From Acidobacteriota bacterium (lineage in GTDB: Bacteria > Acidobacteriota > Terriglobia > Acidiferrales > UBA7541), in contig PKWH01000133.1 of assembly GCA_003131985.1 (NCBI GenBank), positions 1 through 6,369 of the forward strand: a DNA stretch of 6,369 bases, in the 5' to 3' direction. Below, piece by piece: positions 1-5,610 of this stretch. The translations under genes were made by a program, and so were the position numbers. Numbering within the stretch: position 1 is the first letter of the stretch; the number at the start of each line of letters is the position of its first letter. The notes under the pieces are model-generated. The model searched no databases. It was not told where the DNA came from and saw only the letters and a program-made list of their open reading frames with translations.

Positions 1-519
1 ATGAACATTAGCAGTTTCACAACAAACTTCACCTTCCAACTCACCAGTGCGGTGGCCGACGGCTTTACCTTCACCATTCAAAATTCCTCGGCGGGCGTAA
101 AGGCTTTGGGACCCACCGGCGGTGGACTCGGATATGGCCCGGATACTCCCGGTGGAACTCCCGGAATTTCAAACAGCGTCGCCGTCAAATACGATCTGTA
201 TAACAACGCTGGAGAAGGCACCGACTCGACCGGGCTTTATACCAATGGTGCCTCGCCCACCACGCCGGCAACGGATATGACTTCCTCCGGAGTGGTTCTA
301 ACCAGCGGTGACACCATGGCCGTGCAAATCACCTATAACGGCACGACCTTGACCATGACCATCACCGACACCACCGCGAACAAAACGTTCACCACCAGTT
401 GGCCGGTAAATATTTCGCAGACCATTGGCGGGAGCACTGCATTCGTCGGGTTCACCGGTGGAACCGGCGGCGATACAGCTATCCAAAACATAAAAACCTG
501 GACCTTCACTTCAAATTAG
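1..519 (+). CDS. Legume-lectin-like (L-type) carbohydrate-binding protein, C-terminal part (5' truncated by window edge)
   Basis: This is the C-terminal 172 residues of a beta-sandwich lectin of the legume (L-type) fold, probably exported and binding sugars at or outside the cell surface. The landmarks appear in canonical legume order. An ADG turn (D20) is followed by FTFTIQ, matching the plant DGLAFFL sugar-binding loop. A GGGLGYG loop at 40-46 matches plant GGFLGLF. VAVKYDLYNN at 61-70 matches the metal-binding strand VAVEFDTYxN. The tail ends in TWTF. The sugar-contact positions (D20, the glycine loop, N69) and most calcium ligands (D65, N69, probably D75) are kept, but the metal-site Glu is Lys63. 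A full domain is about 220-240 residues and no signal peptide is visible, so the ATG at base 1 is probably internal and the true start lies upstream. The fold call is firm; the sugar specificity is unknown. Confidence 0.8.
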   Translation: MNISSFTTNFTFQLTSAVADGFTFTIQNSSAGVKALGPTGGGLGYGPDTPGGTPGISNSVAVKYDLYNNAGEGTDSTGLYTNGASPTTPATDMTSSGVVLTSGDTMAVQITYNGTTLTMTITDTTANKTFTTSWPVNISQTIGGSTAFVGFTGGTGGDTAIQNIKTWTFTSN

Positions 520-846
520 CAGACGCGATTCTCGAATGCTACGTAGAGGTCCCAGGTGCCGCTGTCAAGCGCGCAAGGACCAAATTCCCGAGCTCGCGGA
601 AACTTGTCGCGCCCTTCGCACGGCAATCGCCGACGAAACGAAGAGCCACTCCAAGCACGCTCGCCTGCAGTGCCGTCAATTTCCGGACGATCTCCCACGT
701 AGAGCGCCCATTCGCTTTATACCGAAAGCTCGAAATGAACCTTAGCGCCTCCTCTGCGACCCACTGTCTCGCCGGGTCAACCACGGAAGTCAAGGCGCCA
801 AAAACCCCGCCAGGATTTGTGCTCTAGAGTAAGATGCACAAGAAAC
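520..846. other. 327-bp intergenic region with no convincing gene
   Basis: No recognisable product is encoded on either strand. The plus-strand open frame through 399-827 overlaps the lectin gene out of frame and reads as a basic, low-plausibility peptide. The best candidate is a minus-strand frame at 539-793 (84 codons, TTG start), listed separately at low confidence. No intrinsic terminator with a U-tract was found after the lectin stop. No strong promoter was found for the downstream flavin reductase; TAAGAT at 831-836 is only a weak -10 match. Confidence 0.5.
539..793 (-). CDS. Possible small hypothetical protein (84 aa), weakly supported
   Basis: I do not recognise this product. The frame starts at TTG and ends with TAG 20 bp past the convergent lectin stop. 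Its third codon positions are fairly G/C-rich, and the peptide looks helical and soluble, with stretches such as RQWVAEEALRFISSF and TWEIVRKLTALQASVLG. It would fit the layout, being convergent with the lectin gene and divergent from the flavin reductase gene with a 53-bp gap. Against it, there is no ATG, no clear ribosome binding site and no known domain. It could equally be a chance open frame in non-coding DNA or a remnant of a larger gene. Confidence 0.2.
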   Translation of the reverse strand: MTSVVDPARQWVAEEALRFISSFRYKANGRSTWEIVRKLTALQASVLGVALRFVGDCRAKGATSFRELGNLVLARLTAAPGTST

Positions 847-1326
847 ATGGACGCAAAAGCTAAAAAAGAGACTCTGCGATTGCTGACGAACGGGGTCTAT
901 GTATTGACCTCCCGGAACGGCGAGGATTACGGAGTTGCGACGGTTACCTGGGTCTCGCAAGTCTCGTTTCAGCCTCCGCTCGTAATGGCCGCATTGAGAA
1001 AAGACGGGAACGTCTTTCGTTGCCTTCGGGAGAGTGGCGTCGCAGTCCTGCATATCGTCGGAAGCGATCAGCAAGATCTCGCGCAGAAATTCTTCTCCAC
1101 GACAAAGGAGTCCAACGGTCTCCTAAATGGCGAGCCGTTCACCGAGGGGAAAACTTTCGCCCCCGTCTTGAAAAACCTGAGCGCATATCTGGAGTGTAAG
1201 CTCGTTGATGCCTGCGAAGATTACGGCGATCACGCCATCGTGATCCTGGAAGTCGTCGAAGCCGGAAATCGCGAGACCGTAGTGCCGCTCGTCGTAAACG
1301 ATTCTCCGTGGAAATACGGCGGCTAG
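847..1326 (+). CDS. Flavin reductase-like, FMN-binding split-barrel protein
   Basis: A 159-residue protein of the flavin reductase-like domain family, cytosolic proteins that bind FMN (or another flavin) as dimers and often reduce it with NAD(P)H for a partner oxygenase. Family signatures run along its whole length. They are an N-terminal LTNGVYVLTSR strand (13-23), ATVTWVSQVSFQPPLVMAAL (31-50, with the S-x-x-PPL flavin-loop signature), a small strand-helix segment AVLHIVGSDQQDLAQKFF (66-83), LSAYLECKLV (111-120), and the conserved GDHAIVILEVVEAG (127-140). The C-terminus ends in WKYGG, as in many short members. ATG 847 is preferred because family alignment starts at MDAKAKKETL. The frame is open to a TTG at 817, but that extension resembles nothing. 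The ribosome binding site is weak. No partner oxygenase is adjacent, so the physiological substrate is unknown. Confidence 0.85.
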   Translation: MDAKAKKETLRLLTNGVYVLTSRNGEDYGVATVTWVSQVSFQPPLVMAALRKDGNVFRCLRESGVAVLHIVGSDQQDLAQKFFSTTKESNGLLNGEPFTEGKTFAPVLKNLSAYLECKLVDACEDYGDHAIVILEVVEAGNRETVVPLVVNDSPWKYGG

Positions 1327-1452
1327 CGGCAAAATCAAGGAAATTCCTTTCCGTCCGCCAGATGCACCTTTAATGCCCCAGTTTCCGACTATCCGACTTG
1401 TCAGAGGGAATGAGACGGCCGATCTCCATCTCCAAACAATGCTTCGGTCCAG

Positions 1453-2004
1453 TTAGGGCCGATGCGGGCGGAATAACAAATCGAACCACGGAGTCCACGT
1501 TTTGCCACCATTGGTGGAGGTCGCGGCTATCTCGCTAACGCCGCCGGGAATTGGTTTCCAGGTGCCGCGGACATGCCTGTCTTGGCCATTGAGGCGATCC
1601 ACGCCGGTCATAAACATTTCGCCATTTTGGAATGTGCCTTCGATTATTAGGAGTCGGCCTCGGTTTGTGACCCAACTCTGATGCCAGGTTTTTCTGGAGG
1701 CATCGTAAATACTGAAGCTCTGGCCCTTCGAGCCTTTTGTGTCGTGGTAGTCCTCGTGCACGACGCAGCCCTCGAGAATGCTATCCACTCGGACACGCGC
1801 GACTGCGGTGTCTGGTTTGTCGGCATCAAATGCGTCCCAATCACCAAGCCAGAAGTCAAACTGTCGATATTCGGGCGCTGAACACGAGGCTGACTGAACG
1901 GATTGAGGTGAAGAGATTCGGAGAGCGGGCAGGCGTTCCGTTGTCGCGAAGAGAATCACCGTGAAAATAAAGCCGGATTTCACACATAGAGAAAAATGAT
2001 TCAT
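1453..2004 (-). CDS. Secreted DUF1579-like protein
   Basis: A 183-residue exported protein of unknown function. The N-terminus has a Lys9 followed by a hydrophobic run GFIFTVILFA (11-20), consistent with a Sec signal peptide. The mature part begins near CSAPEYRQFDFWLGDWDAF (41-59). The FDFWLGDW block is the hallmark of the DUF1579-type family, in which a small beta-barrel fold is suspected. Later blocks are ILEGCVVHEDY, KGQSFSIYDASRKTWHQSWVTNRG, and the C-terminal GGKTWTPWFDLLFRPH. Cys41 lies too far from the hydrophobic core for a convincing lipobox, so a periplasmic or secreted location is more likely than a lipoprotein. ATG 2004 has a GGAAGGGTG ribosome binding site. The gene is convergent with the flavin reductase (126-bp gap) and lies 177 bp downstream of the HAF-repeat gene on the same strand. 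No enzymatic role can be assigned. Confidence 0.75.
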   Translation of the reverse strand: MNHFSLCVKSGFIFTVILFATTERLPALRISSPQSVQSASCSAPEYRQFDFWLGDWDAFDADKPDTAVARVRVDSILEGCVVHEDYHDTKGSKGQSFSIYDASRKTWHQSWVTNRGRLLIIEGTFQNGEMFMTGVDRLNGQDRHVRGTWKPIPGGVSEIAATSTNGGKTWTPWFDLLFRPHRP

Positions 2005-2012
2005 GTTGAGTT

Positions 2013-2021
2013 CACCCTTCC
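2013..2021 (-). promoter_or_regulatory. Ribosome binding site for the DUF1579-like gene
   Basis: GGAAGGGTG on the minus strand lies 8 nt upstream of the ATG at 2004. It supports that start over later in-frame Met codons, which would remove the signal peptide. Confidence 0.5.
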
Positions 2022-2125
2022 GGTGGAAGCTAAACCGAGCAGTGCAGAATCTCAGCTACCTGTGACTTGCATTCGCTATTCGTTCCACATAGTGCCATTT
2101 GCTCATTGAAAATCAGAGATGTCTT

Positions 2126-2171
2126 TTGCGAAACGAGGATAGAGGCTCTCTCTACCCTCGTTCGGTCGCAA
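2126..2171 (-). terminator. Strong stem-loop just downstream of the HAF-repeat gene (terminator-like, no U-tract)
   Basis: The arms pair almost completely. TTGCGA (2126-2131) pairs with TCGCAA (2166-2171), AACGAGG (2132-2138) with CCTCGTT (2156-2162), and TAGAG (2140-2144) with CTCTA (2150-2154). One A/C mismatch, a 3-nt bulge (2163-2165) and a 5-nt loop interrupt the stem, giving about 18 pairs in all. On the minus strand it begins 10 nt after the HAF stop codon, where a transcription end or mRNA-stabilising structure is expected. There is no run of T after it on either strand, so it is not a canonical rho-independent terminator. Confidence 0.5.
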
Positions 2172-2181
2172 TTCGTGCTGG

Positions 2182-3543
2182 TCAGGGCTTTACTTGCTCT
2201 GGTCCGAAGTGGCCAAAGGCTAGCTTGCGCATCATCTGCTGCCGAATGCCTTCTGACACGGTGATGTTCGCCGCTTCGCTGTTAGTAGGTTCCGCAAACG
2301 CGCTTGAACCATCACCTCCGGATCCGAAGAACGTCGGGACGGCGAGATACGCTGGAATATTGTTGCCAACCGGACAGCCTCCATCGACGATGATGCATCC
2401 CTCGCCGGTGATCTCCCCACTTTCATTGATGCCGGTCGCCTCGATCAAAAGCAGAGGCGAATTTTTCGGCATCAGGGTGTTTAGGTCCGTCATCTTTCCG
2501 TTTTCGTAGATGAACGCGTGGAAAGAGGGGAACGACACGCCCACCACTTGTCCCTGGTCGTTAACGTCCAACGCTTCGCTCAAGCTGTCGCCCGCAAGCA
2601 CGCCGATGTCCGTCATCTTCCCGCTCTCTTTGGTCCAAACGAACGCGTGGAAATTTGCGTTGAGCACTCCGCCGGTCACGTCGCCCGCCAGATCGGAAAA
2701 TCCGACAATGGTGTCGCCGCGATGATTGATAGCCATAGGGGTGTTCCAGCCTTTTCCTCCGAGGTTGCCCAAATTAATCACCTTGCCATTTTCCCAGAGC
2801 AGCGCATGCGTCGCGCTGAACGCTCCGACGGAAGTGTCGCAAGTTCCGGAGATGCCGACGATCTGTCCATTGTCATTGATCGCCGTGGCCGCTCCGTCCG
2901 GGTCCGTGACTCCGTCCGAGGTAAGCGTTGGGAGCTGTGTGATCGGCCCCACTCCGGGCCCATACACGACGGGCAGGAATTGCAGCACTTGCGGCAGAAC
3001 ACAGGTTGAATCGTGAACCGGAGTTTCCGCCCACCCGACTATCTGTCCCAAGTTGTTTTCGCCGGAGGCAAATCCGTTATTTCCGCCCAGCGTCGGTAGC
3101 TGACTCATCACGCCGAACTGCCACACGAACCCGGTGCATACGTGCCCGGTGGGGACACCAGTAGCAGTAAACGCCGTGCAACTCCACGACTCCCCGAACG
3201 GATCCATGGCGGCCGTTTCGGAAAAACCCGCGATCTGGCCATGATCGTTCTTGTTCGGCCATTGCACGTCACTGTTCGGCCCGCCGAGCGTGCCGAGGTC
3301 GAATCGCAATCCGTAGATCCACACCGTGGCGTGCTCGGTCGTGTTTCCAGCCTGGTCTGCGGCGCCAATCGCCCAGCCTATGTTGTTAATGGTATTTCCT
3401 TCGCTGGCCGTTCCGCCAAGATTGCCGAGATTAAACAAGCGGTAATGATCCGGCTGCTCTTGCGCCGCCAGCCGAAGTGGAAGCACGAGCGCAGCGAATA
3501 CAACGATGATCGCGGTGAGGCACATCCGTATCCTGGATTTCAT
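2182..3543 (-). CDS. HAF-repeat secreted protein
   Basis: A 453-residue exported protein made of 'HAF' repeats, a family of probable extracellular beta-propeller-like proteins of unknown function that is abundant in soil bacteria. A signal peptide occupies residues 1-27 (MKSRIRMCLT, hydrophobic core AIIVVFAALVLPL, then LAA). About seven repeats follow, each roughly LGxLGG...A..IN..GQIVG...: near 38-60, 82-106, 149-172, 204-232, 257-284, 312-338 and 354-380. HAF/HAL-type strands (HAFVW, HAFIYENGKMTDL, HALLWENGK) lie between them. A Gly/Ser-rich linker (406-414) leads to a C-terminal helix QQMMRKLAFGHFGPEQ. ATG 3543 is chosen because it starts the signal peptide and follows a perfect AAAGGAG site. 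The frame stays open to 3930, but that extension is unlike protein and lies in repeat-rich intergenic DNA. The ligand or role is unknown. Confidence 0.85.
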   Translation of the reverse strand: MKSRIRMCLTAIIVVFAALVLPLRLAAQEQPDHYRLFNLGNLGGTASEGNTINNIGWAIGAADQAGNTTEHATVWIYGLRFDLGTLGGPNSDVQWPNKNDHGQIAGFSETAAMDPFGESWSCTAFTATGVPTGHVCTGFVWQFGVMSQLPTLGGNNGFASGENNLGQIVGWAETPVHDSTCVLPQVLQFLPVVYGPGVGPITQLPTLTSDGVTDPDGAATAINDNGQIVGISGTCDTSVGAFSATHALLWENGKVINLGNLGGKGWNTPMAINHRGDTIVGFSDLAGDVTGGVLNANFHAFVWTKESGKMTDIGVLAGDSLSEALDVNDQGQVVGVSFPSFHAFIYENGKMTDLNTLMPKNSPLLLIEATGINESGEITGEGCIIVDGGCPVGNNIPAYLAVPTFFGSGGDGSSAFAEPTNSEAANITVSEGIRQQMMRKLAFGHFGPEQVKP

Positions 3544-3548
3544 GTTGT

Positions 3549-3555
3549 CTCCTTT
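3549..3555 (-). promoter_or_regulatory. Ribosome binding site for the HAF-repeat gene
   Basis: AAAGGAG on the minus strand, 5 nt before ATG 3543. This near-ideal Shine-Dalgarno decides the start in favour of the signal-peptide Met and against the long upstream extension of the same frame. Confidence 0.8.
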
Positions 3556-3727
3556 AGGTTTGTTCTTGAAGCTGATCGAACTGCTGGCCGCGCTTTTTCC
3601 ATATCCATCTGACGGCTTTTTTGACCGGGTAAAGTGACTGGGTGGGAGCCGGTCTATCCGTCCCAAACAAAGTAGATTTTTTGTTGAAGCAACGTTGGAC
3701 GTTTGCGGACGTTGCTCCCGCGTCATC

Positions 3728-3891
3728 TGGACGTTTTCGGGCTTTGATACCCAGCCGACGTTCCGGCTGGTTCTCAGCATCAAAGAGAAGAACTCCTCCC
3801 AGCGTTGACTCACTGGCCGGTTTAGGCTCTGCGGCGTGCGAGGATTTTCGGGAAGGGAATAGTGTTCGGGAACATGGTCCGAAAACGTCCA
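3728..3891. repeat. Inverted repeat (13-bp arms) enclosing nested hairpins
   Basis: TGGACGTTTTCGG at 3728-3740 is perfectly complementary to CCGAAAACGTCCA at 3879-3891. Inside are several smaller structures. A two-part hairpin has an outer stem CTTTGAT/ATCAAAG (3742-3748 with 3779-3785) and an inner stem CCAGCCG/CGGCTGG (3751-3757 with 3764-3770, 6-nt loop). CCAG/CTGG pair at 3799-3802 with 3813-3816. TGTTC/GAACA pair at 3863-3867 with 3870-3874. No target-site duplication is visible outside the 13-bp arms. It could be a structured RNA, a MITE-like element or a protein-binding region. Confidence 0.6.
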
Positions 3892-3932
3892 ATGCTTCCG
3901 GCAGGTTCGACTATCATCAATTCGGGACAAAA

Positions 3933-5462
3933 ATGACTCTGGATTGGCAAGTCTGTTCGCGAGCGAGGCTGTCGCGCGATGCGCGATTTGACGGCAAATT
4001 CTTTATCGGTGTAGTCGGCAGCGGAGTCTATTGCCGTCCGATTTGCCCGGCACCTACAGCGAAAGAAAAAAATGTACATTACTTCTCGAGTGCCGCAGCA
4101 GCAGCGGAAGCGGGTTTTCGACCCTGTCTGCGTTGCCGGCCGGAAGCCTCACCCGGCACCCCGGCTTGGTCCGGAACCTCCAACACGGTTTCTCGGGCAT
4201 TAAGGTTGATCGGCGAGACTGGTCTGGAAGACGGTGGAGTGGAGGCTCTCGCAGAACGTCTGGGAATTGGATCCCGACATCTTCGCCGCTTGTTTCTCAA
4301 ACATCTAGGCGCGACGCCCACCGCCGTGGCCCACACGCGCCGCCTGCATTTTGCGAAGAAGCTCATAGATGAGACGAGTTTGCCCATGAGCCAAATTGCT
4401 CTTGCTTCTGGATTCGGGTGCGTCCGAAGATTCAATGCGGCCATCCGGAAGACATATAATCGAACGCCGACGCGAATCCGGCGTCTTGTTCGTCCGGCGG
4501 CCAACCAGCCCGAAAACCAATACCTTTTTCTTCTTCGCTTCCGAGCACCCTATCACTGGGACGGCATGCTGGGCTTTTTGGCGAAGCGCGCCATTCCGGG
4601 TGTCGAAGTGGTTGAACCTGGCATTTACCGCCGCTCCATTTCTTTGAACGGACAGCACGGCTATTTTGAAGTCTCCCTTCAGGAGGGAATGAACGCACTC
4701 GCGGTGCGCATTCAATTTCGCGATCCATGCTCGCTTTTCTTTATCATCGAACGTATACGCGCCATGTTTGACTTAAGTGCAGACTGGACCGATATATCGC
4801 AAACTTTAAAAAGCGACCCGGCGTTGGCCGAGAGAGTGCGACTTGCGCCGGGGCTAAGAGTACCCGGTTGCTGGAATGGGTTCGAGCTTGCGACACGCGC
4901 GATTGTCGGCCAACAGATTAGCGTCAGTAACGCCACAGCGGTTGCGGGCCGCATCGCAAGAAGGTTTGGGCGGCCATTCTCAGGCACAGGTAAACTCACC
5001 CATCTTTTCCCCGCGCCCGAAGTCCTTGCCGAAGCCGATCTCACTACGGTAGGCCTGACCCGAGCCCGAGCAGCAACGATTCGTGCTCTGGCCCGTGCCG
5101 TCTGCGAAGGACGAATTCGCTTTGAAGGGATCGTGGAAACGGATGCTTTCTTGGCACGACTATGTGAAATTCAAGGTATAGGGACCTGGACAGCACAGTA
5201 CGTGGCTATGCGAGCGCTCGGGGAGCCGGATGCATTCCCGGCCGGGGACCTGGGACTTCTGCGCGCCTTGAATTTAACAAGTTCTCGTGAGCTTGAACGA
5301 CGCTCTGAAGCATGGCGACCGTGGCGGGCTTACGCGACGATGTACCTCTGGAACGGCTCTCGTGGACGCAAAGTTCGCGGAAACAAATCTGCGTTTGCCA
5401 AGACCCAAAAGGCGCCCGTTGAAAGAGTGGTGCCTCGCTATCCAGCCTCCCGCTTTGGGTGA
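3933..5462 (+). CDS. alkA: Ada sensor / AraC-HTH / AlkA DNA-3-methyladenine glycosylase fusion
   Basis: A 509-residue cytosolic alkylation-repair protein with three parts. Residues 1-71 are the Ada N-terminal zinc domain, with ligands C34, C38, C65 and C68 in GVYCRPIC and FRPCLRC. C34 corresponds to E. coli Ada Cys38, which takes methyl from DNA phosphotriesters and turns the protein into a transcriptional activator. Residues 84-183 are an AraC-type double helix-turn-helix. Residues 194-305 match the AlkA N-domain (HWDGMLGFLAKRAIPGVE), followed by the HhH-GPD glycosylase fold. There VGQQISV is at 325-331, the hairpin IQGIGTWTA at 413-421, and the catalytic Asp is D439 (E. coli AlkA Asp238), then WRPWRAYATMYLW. 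It should excise 3-methyladenine and related bases. ATG 3933 is chosen because homology starts at DWQVC; the 97 open codons upstream resemble nothing. The O6-methylguanine methyltransferase domain of E. coli Ada is absent and no ogt lies in the window. Confidence 0.93.
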   Translation: MTLDWQVCSRARLSRDARFDGKFFIGVVGSGVYCRPICPAPTAKEKNVHYFSSAAAAAEAGFRPCLRCRPEASPGTPAWSGTSNTVSRALRLIGETGLEDGGVEALAERLGIGSRHLRRLFLKHLGATPTAVAHTRRLHFAKKLIDETSLPMSQIALASGFGCVRRFNAAIRKTYNRTPTRIRRLVRPAANQPENQYLFLLRFRAPYHWDGMLGFLAKRAIPGVEVVEPGIYRRSISLNGQHGYFEVSLQEGMNALAVRIQFRDPCSLFFIIERIRAMFDLSADWTDISQTLKSDPALAERVRLAPGLRVPGCWNGFELATRAIVGQQISVSNATAVAGRIARRFGRPFSGTGKLTHLFPAPEVLAEADLTTVGLTRARAATIRALARAVCEGRIRFEGIVETDAFLARLCEIQGIGTWTAQYVAMRALGEPDAFPAGDLGLLRALNLTSSRELERRSEAWRPWRAYATMYLWNGSRGRKVRGNKSAFAKTQKAPVERVVPRYPASRFG

Positions 5463-5567
5463 GGGCCCACTTGAAAGTAATCCACGTCCCGATGAACGCG
5501 ATAGTGGGAAACTGGCCCGGTACCGACCGCCCGGCGAATCTGATTATGCCTTCGTGGCAAACTCCTT

Positions 5568-5573
5568 TATAAT
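5568..5573 (+). promoter_or_regulatory. Candidate -10 box for the PpiD-like gene
   Basis: A perfect TATAAT lies 37 bp before the ATG at 5611 in the 148-bp gap after ada-alkA. It would start a transcript with a leader of about 30 nt that includes the ribosome binding site. No good -35 hexamer is found 16-19 bp upstream, so it is either weak, activator-dependent or fortuitous. If real, it makes the PpiD-like gene independent of ada-alkA. Confidence 0.4.
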
Positions 5574-5592
5574 TGAGGGATTCGGCATAGCT

Positions 5593-5599
5593 AGAGGAG
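5593..5599 (+). promoter_or_regulatory. Ribosome binding site for the PpiD-like gene
   Basis: AGAGGAG, 11 nt before ATG 5611. The spacing is slightly long but the core is strong. It fixes the start, since the frame remains open upstream of this ATG. Confidence 0.65.
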
Positions 5600-5610
5600 C
5601 AGCAAGACAT

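Larger units (their letters stand above)
3544..3932. other. 389-bp divergent intergenic region between the HAF and ada-alkA genes
   Basis: This region separates two divergent genes and must hold both promoters, though I could not place either with confidence. It stands out for structure: a 13-bp inverted repeat with nested hairpins (3728-3891), a cluster of GGACGTT/AACGTCC copies (3697-3762 and 3884-3890), and a 22-codon open frame that overlaps the HAF start. Long open frames cross it on both strands (plus from 3642, minus to 3930), but they are basic, Ser/Arg-rich extensions of the neighbouring genes without recognisable domains. I read the region as non-coding. Confidence 0.6.

Noticed and set aside
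1337..1349. AAGGA-AAT-TCCTT palindrome between the flavin reductase and DUF1579-like genes
   Set aside because: Only 5 bp of A/T-rich stem and no T-tract; too weak to call a terminator.
2099..3016. Plus-strand open frames opposite the HAF gene
   Set aside because: Antisense shadows of the repeat-containing HAF coding sequence; no recognisable product.
3593..3600. Ada-box-like AAAGCGCG on the minus strand within GGAAAAAGCGCGG
   Set aside because: It matches the E. coli Ada box AAAGCGCA at 7 of 8 bases but lies over 330 bp from the ada-alkA start, in the HAF leader and on the opposite strand. A short A-rich match of this kind is easily fortuitous.
3912..3917. TATCAT as a -10 box for ada-alkA
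   Set aside because: It is only 15 bp from the start codon and has no matching -35, leaving no room for a normal leader.
3544..3930. 129-codon N-terminal extension of the HAF open frame
   Set aside because: A perfect Shine-Dalgarno and a clear signal peptide mark ATG 3543 as the start; the extension would bury the signal peptide.
3642..3932. 97-codon N-terminal extension of the Ada-AlkA open frame
   Set aside because: It is basic and Ser/Arg-rich, has no domain, and overlaps the inverted-repeat region. Ada homology begins immediately after the ATG at 3933.
4079..4715. Long minus-strand open frames opposite ada-alkA
   Set aside because: Shadow frames of a strongly supported gene; their products are Arg/Ser-rich with no domain.
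5403..5460. ACCCAAA / TTTGGGT inverted repeat at the end of ada-alkA
   Set aside because: A 7-bp stem across a 44-nt loop inside coding sequence is expected by chance; no terminator features.
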